The notes: generated from the sequence alone by a model not told the origin. A stretch of DNA of 26,083 nucleotides from CAZRGV01 sp964599655 (GCA_964599655.1 CAZRGV010000091.1:1-26083); one strand, 5' to 3'. Positions 15,804 through 24,701 are shown, numbered from the stretch's first letter. Translations and numbers: made by a program.

Positions 15804-15888
15804 TGAATTCGTTCGATGGCTCGCTCGCTGACCGAATTCCGGCGCCCGCGACGCCTGTCCGTGAATCCCTCACCCGGGAGCTTGGTCC

Positions 15889-18800
15889 ATGACCGATCGA
15901 AAACCGGCTCCGCGTCGCCGCCGACGGCTGCGATGGTGGCTTCTCGGGGGGGTGGTCGGGCTCGTCGTGGTCCTGGTGGGAGCGCTTCCCTGGATCCTGT
16001 CGACGAAACTGGCGCGGCGATGGCTGCTCGATCGCGCGGCGGAAACCCTCGCTCCGGCGAGGCTCGACGTCGGATCGTTTGCCTTTTCCTGGTTCGGCCC
16101 GACGCGGATGACGCGGTTCGTCCTCATCGACGCTCAAGGAGATCGGGTGGTGGAGGCGCCTCGGGCGGTCTGGGATCGGAACCTCTGGCAAATTCTTTTC
16201 GACCGACCGCGCCTGGGGACTCTGAGGCTGGATCGAGGCCGGCTTGACATCGAACGGTTTCCCGATGGAACCATCGACCTCCACGAAGCGCTCCGGCCGA
16301 TCCTGAAAGGGCCTCCGGAAACGTCGTTCGTCGTCCGCGTCCAGGCGGGATCGCTCCGGCTCCGGAGTCCCGAGCTGGCCGAGCCGTTGAGGGCGACCCT
16401 GACCGACGTGGTCGTGAACCGTCCTGCGGCCCCGAACCCGATTTCCTGGCGGATTCGTCTCGATCGACCCGGCGCGGACGAGCCCTCGCCGATGGTGGTC
16501 GCGGCCTCCCTTCGCCCTGGCGCCGGAACGTCGCCAAGCTTGACCATCGAAGGGAACTTCGACCGTTGGACCTACGCCCACGACGGGAACCACGACCTGA
16601 ATCTGACCATCGAGGGTCAGAACTGGCCCTTGGCGTTGAACCTGGGACGTGCCCGGCTCGAAGGAGCCTTCGACGGCCGGCTGGAAAACGCCAGGCGGCA
16701 CGATCGGTGGCGACTGAAGGGAGACGCCAGGCTCGGCGGTTTCGCGTTGTCGGGCCCCTTGCTGGCCGAAGACCATCTGCGGCTCGACCAGGCGAAAGGG
16801 CGATGGAACGTGTCGCAAACGGCGGATGGCTGGACGCTCGACCAGCTCGAACTGACGTCCACGCTGGGCTCGCTTCAGGCCGATGGGCCGGTTCCGGCGC
16901 CTCCGGGCCAGACGTCACGGATCAAGGGCCAGCTCGATCTGGCATCCCTCTCACGACAGTTGCCGAACACGTTCCCCCTTCGCGACGGTTGGAGCCTCGA
17001 TCGCGGCCTAGCCCGGTTGCTCCTCAACGGTTCCACGGTCCAGGGCCATCGCTCGTGGGATCTGGAAGCGAGAATCGAGACGGTTGAGGCGCATCAAAAC
17101 GAACGCGCGCTCCGCTTCGAGACGCCGGCTTCGCTTGTCGCGCATCTGCGAGAAGACGCGAGCCGGTTCACGGTCGAGAGCCTCGACCTCGAAACGGCCT
17201 TCCTCAACGCTCACGGAACTGGGAATGTTGATGAAGGGGTGAACATCCAGGGCACGATCGATCTGGCCGAGATCCATCGACGGATGAGCGAGCTGATCGA
17301 CTTTGGGGCACTGGGCCTTGCGGGGCGAGGCCGACTGGAGGGGAGCTATCGGCGGGAGGGCACGCGCTACCATGGTCAACTCGGTCTGGAACTCGAGGAT
17401 CTCGCGCTCTCGGCGAGAGAGGGGAGCGGCCTTCGTCGCGAATCGGCCCAAGTGCGGCTGAGCGTCTCCGGTCCGGCCGGCGAGTCAGGGTTACCGATCG
17501 GCTGGGGCGATGCGAGAGGATCGCTCTTCTCGGACGACCTTTCCGCGTCGGTGGTCTCCTTCGCGAAGGATGGGGAACTTTCGGCGCTCACGGCCTCGGT
17601 CGCGGTAACGTCGGAGTTTGGGAGCATGCCGGCGACGGCCGAGGCGAGGCTGGTTGGACTTCGAGACGGAACGACCTGGGCCATCGACGAAGCGGTCGTG
17701 GATCTGCATCCGACGCACGACCCGTCGCCGGAGGGCCAACTCGAGTGGTCGCTGGACGGCGTGTTCGACCCGACGGCCGGAGCTCTCCTGCTTCAACCGA
17801 CGAAGTCTCGGCCGTCGTCGGTTCCGGCTGTGGCGATCGACGGACTGCACGTTCAGGGCTTGAACGGCCCGAACTGGCGCGCGGAAGGTCGATTGGGGGG
17901 CGAACTGGCCTCGCTCGTTCCGCTGTTGGCGGTCTGGACCGGGCGCGAACCGCCCGAACTGACCGGTGGTCTCTCCGCTCGATGGTCGGTTCAAGGGAGC
18001 CAGGAGGGCCCCGTGCGGTTTGGCGCCAACCTGCGGATCGTGGATTCGAGCGTGGAAACCGCCGATGGGGTGCGCGCGCTCGGTCGATTCGAGTTTGACG
18101 TCGTTGGCTCGTATTGCACCGAGTCCGATGACGTTTCGTTCTCGGAACTCGTTGTGGTCACGCCCTATGGCTCCCTCGAAGCGTCGGGTCGAGTGGCCGA
18201 CCCGACCGGCCAAGGGCTGGTCGAGGTCGATGGGACCTTGACGCCCGACTGGGAGGCGATCCGCGCGGTGCTAACGGAACGTGTCGAGCCGGGAGCGAAA
18301 ATCTCCGGCGGCTCCAGCCGATTCCACCTGCGAGGCCCCGTTGGCGGTGGAGATGCGAGCGCGGCCCTGGATGCCGAGTTCGGTGTCGTCCTGTCGGAAG
18401 CCGATGTCTACGGAATGAAGCTCGGTCCCGCGCCGATCGTGGTTCGACTGAAAGGCGATCAGGTCGAGGTGGAACCGATCCAGACGACCCTCAACGGTGG
18501 GCGGTTCCGGCTCGATCCTCGGGTGGTTCGCGAGTCGAGTGGGGGTCTGTCGATCCAGCTCGGTGAGGGGACGACGATCGAGGGGGCCGAGATCAACGAC
18601 GAGGTATCGCACCGGGTGCTCTCGTTCGTGGTACCGGTGCTCGATCGGGCGACGCGCGTTCACGGCCGGATCTCGGCCCAGGTCGAACGGGCCGCGTTCC
18701 CGCTCGATTCGACCCTCGGCGAAGGGAGCAAGGTGGAAGGCCGGGTTGTCTTCCAGAACGTGGAGTTCCTGCCCGGTCCCCTCGCCGAGCAACTTGTGGA

Positions 18801-19260
18801 GTTGGTCGGCGCGGAACCGTCGTCGATGAAATTGAACGAACCGGTCGTGCTGTCGATCGCGGATGGCAAGGTCCATCAGCGAGGGCTGGCCCTGCCCGTG
18901 GGTCGATTGACCCAACTTCAGATCGATGGGGATGTGGGGTTCGACCGCCGTCTTGATCTCACAGCCAGCGTCCCGATCACTCCGGCCATGGTGGCGAACA
19001 ATCCGATCCTAAGCGACATTGTGGCAGGCACGCGGATCAAGGTGCCGGTTGGTGGAACCCTGTCGAAACCTCAGGTGGATAAGGAGGCGTTTCGCACCGC
19101 CATGCAGGACCTGGGAAAGACGCTGCTGCGACGAGGCGCGGTCCGCGGCGCGACCGAATTGCTGATGCGGTTGACAGCGCCTCGTGTGCGACCGGCGGCC
19201 GAACCAGGGGAGCCGCAGCCTCCCCCACGAGCACGCCGAAGGAACCGCACGAATCGGTAG
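15889..19260 (+). CDS. Large AsmA-like envelope protein
   Basis: 1123 residues from ATG 15889, with GGGAG 8 nt upstream. A basic N-terminus (RRRRRLRWW) is followed by one membrane helix (about 16-37) and a very long periplasmic part of repetitive beta segments. Early strands such as ARLDVGSFAFSWFGPTRMTRFVLID and LGTLRLDRGRLDIERFPDGTIDL are typical of the AsmA/YhdP/TamB group, whose members form long beta-groove structures. The C-terminal QLQIDGDVGFDRRLDLTASVPIT, then GTRIKVPVGGTLSKPQVD, is the AsmA-type end. Known relatives carry phospholipids between the inner and outer membranes. A role in outer-membrane lipid transport is inferred. It stands alone and is convergent with the signalling operon, 37 nt away. 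Confidence 0.82.
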   Translation: MTDRKPAPRRRRRLRWWLLGGVVGLVVVLVGALPWILSTKLARRWLLDRAAETLAPARLDVGSFAFSWFGPTRMTRFVLIDAQGDRVVEAPRAVWDRNLWQILFDRPRLGTLRLDRGRLDIERFPDGTIDLHEALRPILKGPPETSFVVRVQAGSLRLRSPELAEPLRATLTDVVVNRPAAPNPISWRIRLDRPGADEPSPMVVAASLRPGAGTSPSLTIEGNFDRWTYAHDGNHDLNLTIEGQNWPLALNLGRARLEGAFDGRLENARRHDRWRLKGDARLGGFALSGPLLAEDHLRLDQAKGRWNVSQTADGWTLDQLELTSTLGSLQADGPVPAPPGQTSRIKGQLDLASLSRQLPNTFPLRDGWSLDRGLARLLLNGSTVQGHRSWDLEARIETVEAHQNERALRFETPASLVAHLREDASRFTVESLDLETAFLNAHGTGNVDEGVNIQGTIDLAEIHRRMSELIDFGALGLAGRGRLEGSYRREGTRYHGQLGLELEDLALSAREGSGLRRESAQVRLSVSGPAGESGLPIGWGDARGSLFSDDLSASVVSFAKDGELSALTASVAVTSEFGSMPATAEARLVGLRDGTTWAIDEAVVDLHPTHDPSPEGQLEWSLDGVFDPTAGALLLQPTKSRPSSVPAVAIDGLHVQGLNGPNWRAEGRLGGELASLVPLLAVWTGREPPELTGGLSARWSVQGSQEGPVRFGANLRIVDSSVETADGVRALGRFEFDVVGSYCTESDDVSFSELVVVTPYGSLEASGRVADPTGQGLVEVDGTLTPDWEAIRAVLTERVEPGAKISGGSSRFHLRGPVGGGDASAALDAEFGVVLSEADVYGMKLGPAPIVVRLKGDQVEVEPIQTTLNGGRFRLDPRVVRESSGGLSIQLGEGTTIEGAEINDEVSHRVLSFVVPVLDRATRVHGRISAQVERAAFPLDSTLGEGSKVEGRVVFQNVEFLPGPLAEQLVELVGAEPSSMKLNEPVVLSIADGKVHQRGLALPVGRLTQLQIDGDVGFDRRLDLTASVPITPAMVANNPILSDIVAGTRIKVPVGGTLSKPQVDKEAFRTAMQDLGKTLLRRGAVRGATELLMRLTAPRVRPAAEPGEPQPPPRARRRNRTNR

Positions 19261-19297
19261 TCGGTGGGATGTTCGGATGCAGAGGACGTCCCGGCGA

Positions 19298-19900
19298 TCA
19301 GGAGCGTCCCCCTGTCGAGCCGAAGGCTTCTTCCGCCGTGAGGATCATCTGGGCGATCTCGATCAGCTTCTTATTCTTGTCACTGGCGAGTTTCTGAAGT
19401 CTGCGAAAGGCGTCGTTCTCGTCGAGGCTGGCCTTCTTCATCAGGATGCCCTTGGCCCGCTCGATGATTTTTCGGTCCTCGAGCGCTTGCCGGAGGTTGT
19501 TCGCTTCTTTTCGAAGCGCCTCGAACTGTTCGAACCGCCTCATGGCGATGGCGATGGCCGGTTCGAGATCGGATTGCTTGATGGGCTTGATGAGATAGGC
19601 CAGGATGTGATCGGCCTCGGCTCTCTGGATAAACTCTGAGTCATGAAAAGCGGAGACGAGGATGACGGGGACCGGCGAGTTTCGGTAGATCCGTGACGCC
19701 GCTTCGATTCCGTCCATGTCGGGCATCTTGATGTCGGTGATCACCAGGTCGGGATGCGCGGATTGGCATTGTTCCACGAGTTCCTGACCGGTGCGTGCCA
19801 CGCTGACGACCGCATGACCCAACCGCGGCAGAATGGTCCGGAAGTAATCCTGCATGTCGGGTTCGTCGTCGGCGACGGCGATACGTAACGAGCGATTCAT
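19298..19900 (-). CDS. Response regulator with ANTAR RNA-binding output domain
   Basis: 200 residues. The receiver domain (1-120) is complete: acidic pair D11-D12, phosphoacceptor D56 (VITDIKMPDMDG), switch S83 and K105 (IKP). A coiled segment (ALRKEANNLRQALEDRK) leads to the ANTAR domain (about 135-190) with IIERAKGILMKKASLDENDAFRRLQKLASDKNKKLIEIAQMIL, matching the three-helix ANTAR pattern closely. ANTAR proteins bind paired RNA hairpins and prevent transcription termination when phosphorylated. It is the last gene of the operon; its ATG overlaps the stop of the histidine kinase gene by 4 nt. It is the only evident effector among the four products. Confidence 0.95.
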   Translation of the reverse strand: MNRSLRIAVADDEPDMQDYFRTILPRLGHAVVSVARTGQELVEQCQSAHPDLVITDIKMPDMDGIEAASRIYRNSPVPVILVSAFHDSEFIQRAEADHILAYLIKPIKQSDLEPAIAIAMRRFEQFEALRKEANNLRQALEDRKIIERAKGILMKKASLDENDAFRRLQKLASDKNKKLIEIAQMILTAEEAFGSTGGRS

Positions 19901-21357
19901 TGGCTCTCTCGTGGTAAGGTGATCAGGAAAACCGCCCCGTGCGAGGGCGATTGGGGCTCACCGATGCCAAGCCGTCCTCCATGCGCCTCGACGATCCGCT
20001 TGGCGATGGAAAGTCCCAGGCCGGTTCCCTTAGTCTTGGTGGTGTAGAACGGTTCGAAGAGCTTTTGCTTTTGTTCGGGTGTTAAACCGGGTCCATTATC
20101 TTGAATAGTCAATCGCAGCGCGGGCCGGTCGTCTAGAGTCGTCTGCTCCGCGCGAAGAAAGATTTCGATTGGGGGTTGTCCGGCAACCAGGGCATTTTCC
20201 AGGATGTTTCGAAAGACTTGTTCCATTCGGAACCGGTCGGCGAGACAGACGAGGTCGAGATCGCCAACGTCTTCGTGGAGGGTTGCGTCTTTGTCCTGAC
20301 GAGCGTTTTCGAGGTGTGACCAGGCTTCGCGCCAGACGTCACCCAGATTGACCAGCGATCGCTCGAGATGGATTGGAGCGGCGTAGCCTCGAACATCCTC
20401 ATAGAGATGATGGAGGTGGTCCTGCGCTTTTTGAATCCGGTTGATGAGGCCGAGGGCCTCTGCCTGATCTTGCACTTGCAGGGCGAGCATTTCCAGGCAG
20501 GCCTGGCTTCGCTGGAGGGCGTTGCGGCTCTCGTGGGCAAGGCCGGCCATCATTTGGCCGATGGCCGCAAGCCGTTCGGCCTGAAGGGCGCGTTGCTGGG
20601 CCTGCTTGAGGTTGGTGATGTCCTGACCGACGCCCAGAAGCGCCGGTGAACCTTCAAAGTCGGGCAAGAGCCGGGCGTTCCAGACGATCCAGCGCTGGGT
20701 ACCGTCGCGGCAGAGATTGGGAAGCTGATAGCCGTGCGTTTGCCGGCCTTCCAGAACCCGCCCGCATTCGTCGAGGGCGTGTCGGCGTTCCGGTTCGGGA
20801 ACGAAGAGTTCGAAGAAATCTCGACCCTTGACCTCCTGGGTCGAGTAGCCCGTCAGGTGTTCGGCGAACGGGCTGAGATACAGAATGGTACGATCGGTTC
20901 GGAGGATGACGATCATGACGTCGGCCGCCTCGATGAGATGGCGGAAGTTCGCCTCGCTTCGTTCCTTCTCTCGGGCGAGTCTTCGACGCTCGGCAATCCG
21001 ATCCAGGCTGGCCAGGAGGGCATCGGGGTTGAGCGGTTTAAGGATGTAGTCGGCCGCTCCGAGTCGGAGTGCCGCGATGGCCCCCTGGAGGTCGGAGTAG
21101 CCAGTGACGACGATGACCGCGGCGTCGGGGGCCAGGTTTCGGAGCGTGGGCAAGAGCTGATCGGCGGTCGAATCCGGGAGCCGGCGATCGAGAATGATGA
21201 CATCGAGTTTCGACCAGTCGGACCGCCGCATGGCCTCGGCCGCGGTCGCGGCGGTCTCGACATGATGTTCGACCAGCTCGAGGATGTCCCGGAGATTGGC
21301 CTGGGCGTCCAGATCATCCTCGATGACGAGGATGTCGAGCGGTTCACGGTCTGCCAT
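19897..21357 (-). CDS. Receiver-PAS-histidine kinase
   Basis: 486 residues, cytoplasmic. An N-terminal receiver (1-125) has E13, D14-D15, phosphoacceptor D57 (IILDRRLPD), T85 and K107. A PAS domain follows (about 134-255: ANFRHLIEAADVMIV to LLGVGQDITNLKQAQ). The kinase core starts with AIGQMMAGLAHESRNALQR, where H275 is the phosphoacceptor, then N-box RNILENAL (N384/N388), DNGPG at 420-424 and GTGLGLS at 444-450. All catalytic motifs are intact. The front receiver means the kinase can be controlled by phosphate from another kinase. Its start lies 6 nt after the double-receiver gene, with GGGGTGAT across that gene's stop as the ribosome site. Confidence 0.95.
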   Translation of the reverse strand: MADREPLDILVIEDDLDAQANLRDILELVEHHVETAATAAEAMRRSDWSKLDVIILDRRLPDSTADQLLPTLRNLAPDAAVIVVTGYSDLQGAIAALRLGAADYILKPLNPDALLASLDRIAERRRLAREKERSEANFRHLIEAADVMIVILRTDRTILYLSPFAEHLTGYSTQEVKGRDFFELFVPEPERRHALDECGRVLEGRQTHGYQLPNLCRDGTQRWIVWNARLLPDFEGSPALLGVGQDITNLKQAQQRALQAERLAAIGQMMAGLAHESRNALQRSQACLEMLALQVQDQAEALGLINRIQKAQDHLHHLYEDVRGYAAPIHLERSLVNLGDVWREAWSHLENARQDKDATLHEDVGDLDLVCLADRFRMEQVFRNILENALVAGQPPIEIFLRAEQTTLDDRPALRLTIQDNGPGLTPEQKQKLFEPFYTTKTKGTGLGLSIAKRIVEAHGGRLGIGEPQSPSHGAVFLITLPRESQ

Positions 21358-21363
21358 GACCGA

Positions 21364-22131
21364 TCACCCCGCCTCGTTGGGAACCGTTCCGTTCCCTTTG
21401 TGCCCGGACAGGCCCTCGACGGCGCTGAGAAGTTGCGGGACGTCGAACGGCTTGTAACACACGGCGTCGGCTCCTTCGGAAACGACTTTTTCGATCAAGC
21501 CGTCCATTTCGGAGCGGTAACCGGTGACCAGGACGGTTCGGGCCTTGGGATTGGACTCTCGCACGAGTCGAAAGATCTCGTCCCCTTTGGTGTGGGGGAT
21601 CTTCATGTCGATCAGGACGACTTTGAACTCGGTCTGCCGGAGCTGTTCGGCGGCCTCGCGACCATCGTGCGCCAGGCCGACTCGATAGCCTCTTTCTCTC
21701 AGGAGATCCCAGAGATTGGCGCAGAGATCGCGGTCGTCGTCGACGATCAGCACCAGCGGCTGGCCGAGCGCCTCGTCGACGAGGCTCAGGAGTTTCGGAA
21801 GCTCGACGGGCTTGGGAATCACGCGCCAGGCACCCGCCTCGAGCGCCTCTTCGGTGGTGGTGCCACCCGCGTAGGCCGTGACGATCATGGCCACGGTTCC
21901 GGCCCGGAGCTTCTTCATCTCGCGATAGAGGGTAAGTCCATCCATTCCGGGCATTTTCAGATCGAGCAAGGCGATGTCGTACGGCTTTTCCTTGAACATC
22001 CTGAGGGCGGTTGGTCCGTCCTGGGCGGATTCCACCTTGTAGCCAAGATCGGTCAAGATGTCGGTCAAATTCTTGCAGATGTCCACATCGTCATCCACGA
22101 CAAGGATCAACGGCTCGGACGGCTGCGTCAT
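21364..22131 (-). CDS. Double receiver-domain protein
   Basis: 255 residues made of two complete receiver domains and no output domain. The first (about 8-120) has D13-D14, phosphoacceptor D57 (LLDLKMPGMDG), T85 and K107. The second (about 126-240) has D131-D132, D175 (LIDMKIPHTKGDE), T203 and K227. A short disordered tail ends the chain. Such proteins pass or hold phosphate in relays. It lies between the two histidine kinase genes: its ATG overlaps the stop of the globin kinase gene by 4 nt. Both domains look able to be phosphorylated, so it could link the two kinases or act as a phosphate sink. Confidence 0.93.
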   Translation of the reverse strand: MTQPSEPLILVVDDDVDICKNLTDILTDLGYKVESAQDGPTALRMFKEKPYDIALLDLKMPGMDGLTLYREMKKLRAGTVAMIVTAYAGGTTTEEALEAGAWRVIPKPVELPKLLSLVDEALGQPLVLIVDDDRDLCANLWDLLRERGYRVGLAHDGREAAEQLRQTEFKVVLIDMKIPHTKGDEIFRLVRESNPKARTVLVTGYRSEMDGLIEKVVSEGADAVCYKPFDVPQLLSAVEGLSGHKGNGTVPNEAG

Positions 22132-23303
22132 CGTGTGGCTCCGTCATCGTGGGAGGCGGCCAGCCGCACCGTGAACGTGCTGCCCTGGCCGAGACTGCTG
22201 GTCACGCGGAGTTCTGCCTGATTCTTCTCCAGGATCGAGCGGGCGATCGCGAGTCCGAGACCCAGGCCGCGCGCCTTGGTCGAGTATAACGGCTCCATGA
22301 CGCGCTTGAGATCCTCTTCCGAAATTCCGACACCATCGTCCGCCACGTCGATCTCCACTTGACCGTCGGCCGAGCGGCCCGTGATCATGAGTCGACCGCC
22401 GTGCGGCATGGCGTCCCTCGCGTTGCGGATCAGGTTCCCAAACACGATTCGGAGCTGATCCGAGTCGGCCAGAACGGGTGGGAGTTCCGCGGGACAATGG
22501 ACCTCAACCTGAATGTGATCGCCAGGCGGATTGACCTCGAGCGTTTCCCGCAGCAGGGAATCGACGGGGACGGGCCGCATGTTGGGAACCGGCATCTTGG
22601 CGAAGTTAGACAACGCCGTGATCACACTGTCGGCGATCTCGACATGACGCTCGATCCGACTCAAGTGTTCTTGCTTCTTCTCGTCGGACGGATTCCTCGC
22701 GTGCCGCAGGTAGTACACCGACGTTTTGACCACGTTGAGCGGGTTGCGAAGCTCATGGGCCACGCCACCGGCAATCTGCCCGAGCGTGGCGAGTCGCTCG
22801 GTTCGGAGAAGCCGGTTCCGGAACTCGACCTGATAGGCATCCTCGATGATGGCCAGGTCCAGGTCGAGCAGCTTGTTCAGCGAGCAGATCGTCAGCCACA
22901 ATTCCGACGCGTCCCCATTCCAGGATTCATGGAGCGCCCGGATGAGCCCGCTTCTCAGGCGAGACAGGGCAACGTTCGTGAAAACCTGGTCGAGCTTGAT
23001 CTCCACGTGCCGCCATCCGACCCGCCAGCGTCGCTCCACGTAGTCTCGGTCGTAACGGCCTCCCAGAAGATCCTCCACCCACTGCCGGAGCGTCCCCTTC
23101 AGACGCTCGATCTGCGCGCGTCCACCCGTGATGACCTTTAACGCATCGGGGTGACGTTCGATTTCGTGGTAGAAATCCTCGATCAGGGCTGGTAGGGCGG
23201 ATTCGACATGCGGCCGGATCACGAGCACCCGGCGCACGTCGTCGTCGGACCAGCCGACGTACGACTGCAACTCCTGATAACGCGCATAGAGAGTGCTGAT
23301 CAC
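22128..23303 (-). CDS. Globin-coupled sensor histidine kinase
   Basis: I start at GTG 23303, which has GAGG 8 nt upstream; the in-frame TTG at 23339 sits in the T-tract of a terminator and has no binding site. The result is 391 residues. Residues about 10-155 form a protoglobin/globin-coupled sensor domain: DFYHEIERHPDALKVI, WVEDLLGGRYDRDYV and VGWRHVEIKL, where H99 is the likely proximal haem ligand. The kinase core has QIAGGVAHELRNPLN with H183, N-box FGNLIRNARDAM (N294), DDGVG at 322-326 and GLGLGLA at 346-352. There is no membrane helix. It should bind haem and report O2 or another diatomic gas. It is the first gene of the four-gene operon. Confidence 0.92.
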   Translation of the reverse strand: MISTLYARYQELQSYVGWSDDDVRRVLVIRPHVESALPALIEDFYHEIERHPDALKVITGGRAQIERLKGTLRQWVEDLLGGRYDRDYVERRWRVGWRHVEIKLDQVFTNVALSRLRSGLIRALHESWNGDASELWLTICSLNKLLDLDLAIIEDAYQVEFRNRLLRTERLATLGQIAGGVAHELRNPLNVVKTSVYYLRHARNPSDEKKQEHLSRIERHVEIADSVITALSNFAKMPVPNMRPVPVDSLLRETLEVNPPGDHIQVEVHCPAELPPVLADSDQLRIVFGNLIRNARDAMPHGGRLMITGRSADGQVEIDVADDGVGISEEDLKRVMEPLYSTKARGLGLGLAIARSILEKNQAELRVTSSLGQGSTFTVRLAASHDDGATR

Positions 23304-23337
23304 CGTAACCGCCTCGCCGTCTGGACGACCTCGTCCC

Positions 23338-23378
23338 AAAAAAAGAACCCACGCGCCGCCACGAGGCGAATGCGTGGG
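23338..23378 (-). terminator. Strong intrinsic terminator in front of the globin kinase gene
   Basis: On the minus strand, arm CCCACGC (23378-23372) pairs with GCGTGGG (23354-23348). Above it CGCC/GGCG closes a TCGT tetraloop. TTCTTTTTTT (23347-23338) follows at once. It points into the signalling operon 35 nt before its GTG. It could end the methyltransferase transcript (that gene stops at 23586), or act as an attenuator in the operon leader. Confidence 0.85.
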
Positions 23379-23420
23379 CCTTCAAAACCCGTGTCGGACG
23401 GCCCCATCATGAGCGATCCG

Positions 23421-23450
23421 GTTAGACATCTAACTTATCAAGAACCACGC
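23421..23450 (-). promoter_or_regulatory. Inverted repeat and possible antiterminator sequence in the operon leader
   Basis: A perfect 6-bp dyad GTTAGA-CA-TCTAAC lies at 23421-23434. Just upstream of it, in operon direction, GCGTGGTTCTT (minus, 23450-23440) repeats the 3' arm and first Ts of the terminator (GCGTGGGTTCTT). Its GCGTGG could pair with CCACGC in the terminator's 5' arm and prevent the terminator from forming. The dyad may be an operator. I do not see the paired six-base-loop hairpins usually bound by ANTAR proteins. Confidence 0.4.
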
Positions 23451-23585
23451 CCCAAGGGAAGCATTTTTTTAATGGGGAAGCTTCGGTCGCCGGGCACGGA
23501 CTCCGATATGTCGCGCGGTAGCGGATCCTGATCGAGTCGATTCCGCACGCGGCGGGAAACTCGTGAGCGGCCGTGGTCAGGGAGG

Positions 23586-24407
23586 TTATTCGCGAGCCAG
23601 GGGGACCGAACGACTCGACGAGGGAGCGGAGGGGTGGGAGGGTTTCGGCGGCCGCTTCACGGCGCGGACGGCAAGAAGGCTTCCGGGCAATCCACGACGC
23701 TGGATCCTGGCGTCCATCCACCGGCTAATCCAGCGGAGCGGCTTTGGCAAGTACGGATCGATCTCTCCAACCGTGTGAAAATTCAGCAAGGTCAACGAGC
23801 CAAAGTCCCGAGCCAGTTTTTCGATCTGCTCGGGGGAATTGGAACGATAATGAACGGGATAGTTCGAGTAACGCTCGTCGCCTCGTTTACCTCGGAGAAG
23901 ATCAAGATACCATTCCTTGATGCGCAATCGCTTGGCCAGCAGAGACGCCTTCGCGAACCAGTGCCTCGAATCGATCGTGAAGCCCCAGAAAACGCCGCCC
24001 TCCTTCAAGATTTCAAGCAGCTTGTTCCAGAACGGCTCGGGCGATTCGAGGTGTTCGAGAACCATGACCGCGAAGGCCAGATCGATCGTTGACGGTTCGA
24101 TCGGCGCGTCCTCAAGCCGACAGTGGTGGACGGTTTCCACCACCTGGCCGATCTCGATCGTGTCATCCGGTTCGATGCCCAGGTACCGGCCAGCCTCCGC
24201 GGCGATCGCGGCCTGAAGCTGCGGCTCGTCGTCGAAGCCCCGGCCGCACCCGATGTCCAGAACCGTTGTCGAGCGCGCCGGTCCGAGACGCCTCAAATCC
24301 TCAAGGATCATGTCGAGGAAGATGGGGGCACGCCACTCTCCTTTGCGATAGCGCGCAACATAAGGCGCCCAATTCAGCTCGGAACCGGCCCCAGTGTCGG
24401 AATTCAT
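23586..24407 (-). CDS. Class I SAM-dependent methyltransferase
   Basis: I start at ATG 24407 (MNSDTGAGSELNWAPYVARY...); the longer frame to 24503 runs into AT-rich promoter-like DNA. The result is 273 residues. Motif I is VLDIGCGRG (49-57), the acidic end of the next strand is E79 (GIEPDD), then IDLAFAVMVLEHLE (108-121) and LKEGGVFWGFT (134-144), the standard order of a Methyltransf_11/25-type fold. The helix-rich C-terminal part (HYRSNSPEQIEKLARDFG) often contacts the substrate. The substrate is not evident. The gene stands alone between Lon and the signalling operon, and has a hairpin upstream at 24621-24655. Confidence 0.85.
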   Translation of the reverse strand: MNSDTGAGSELNWAPYVARYRKGEWRAPIFLDMILEDLRRLGPARSTTVLDIGCGRGFDDEPQLQAAIAAEAGRYLGIEPDDTIEIGQVVETVHHCRLEDAPIEPSTIDLAFAVMVLEHLESPEPFWNKLLEILKEGGVFWGFTIDSRHWFAKASLLAKRLRIKEWYLDLLRGKRGDERYSNYPVHYRSNSPEQIEKLARDFGSLTLLNFHTVGEIDPYLPKPLRWISRWMDARIQRRGLPGSLLAVRAVKRPPKPSHPSAPSSSRSVPLARE

Positions 24408-24620
24408 GGAAATCAGCCTGACCAGGAGTTCGGAGTTCCACTGTGCGCAAAAGAATACAAAGTTAATACAAGGCAGAATACGCGAGGTTTTGAGCCAGAT
24501 CAAGGCACGATGTCAGCGATTGACCGCCTCGATGACGAAGGAGGTCGATCGCCGGTGACGATGTTGGCCAAAGGCAACGAACCCGAGTCCAGAGAGCGAA
24601 CCGGGTCGGATGTCTCGTCG

Positions 24621-24655
24621 AGAACCCTGAGGATCTCCAGCGACCTCAGGGTTCT
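24621..24655. terminator. Perfect 12-bp hairpin between lon and the methyltransferase gene
   Basis: AGAACCCTGAGG (24621-24632) pairs fully with CCTCAGGGTTCT (24644-24655) around an 11-nt loop. It lies 47 nt after the lon stop in the direction of transcription. There is no real T-tract on either strand, so it may be a factor-assisted terminator or a 3' stabilising structure. Confidence 0.6.
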
Positions 24656-24701
24656 TGGCTTGAACAGGTCCGCCATCGTGGAACGAGGACCAACGCCGAC
24701 C

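Noticed and set aside
15241..16818. 525-codon minus-strand frame across the MFS and AsmA-like genes
   Set aside because: It overlaps two well-supported genes and has a low-complexity Arg/Pro-rich translation.
20734..22221. 495-codon plus-strand frame opposite the signalling operon
   Set aside because: It is the antisense shadow of genes with complete, recognisable domains; the GC-rich codon pattern of those genes keeps the opposite strand open.
23304..23339. TTG start at 23339 for the globin kinase
   Set aside because: It lies in the T-tract of an intrinsic terminator and lacks a ribosome site; GTG 23303 has GAGG at good spacing.
23455..23490. T-rich stretch with two direct GGGAAGC copies as a plus-strand terminator
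   Set aside because: The copies are direct rather than inverted, so no stem forms before the T-run, and no plus-strand gene ends here.
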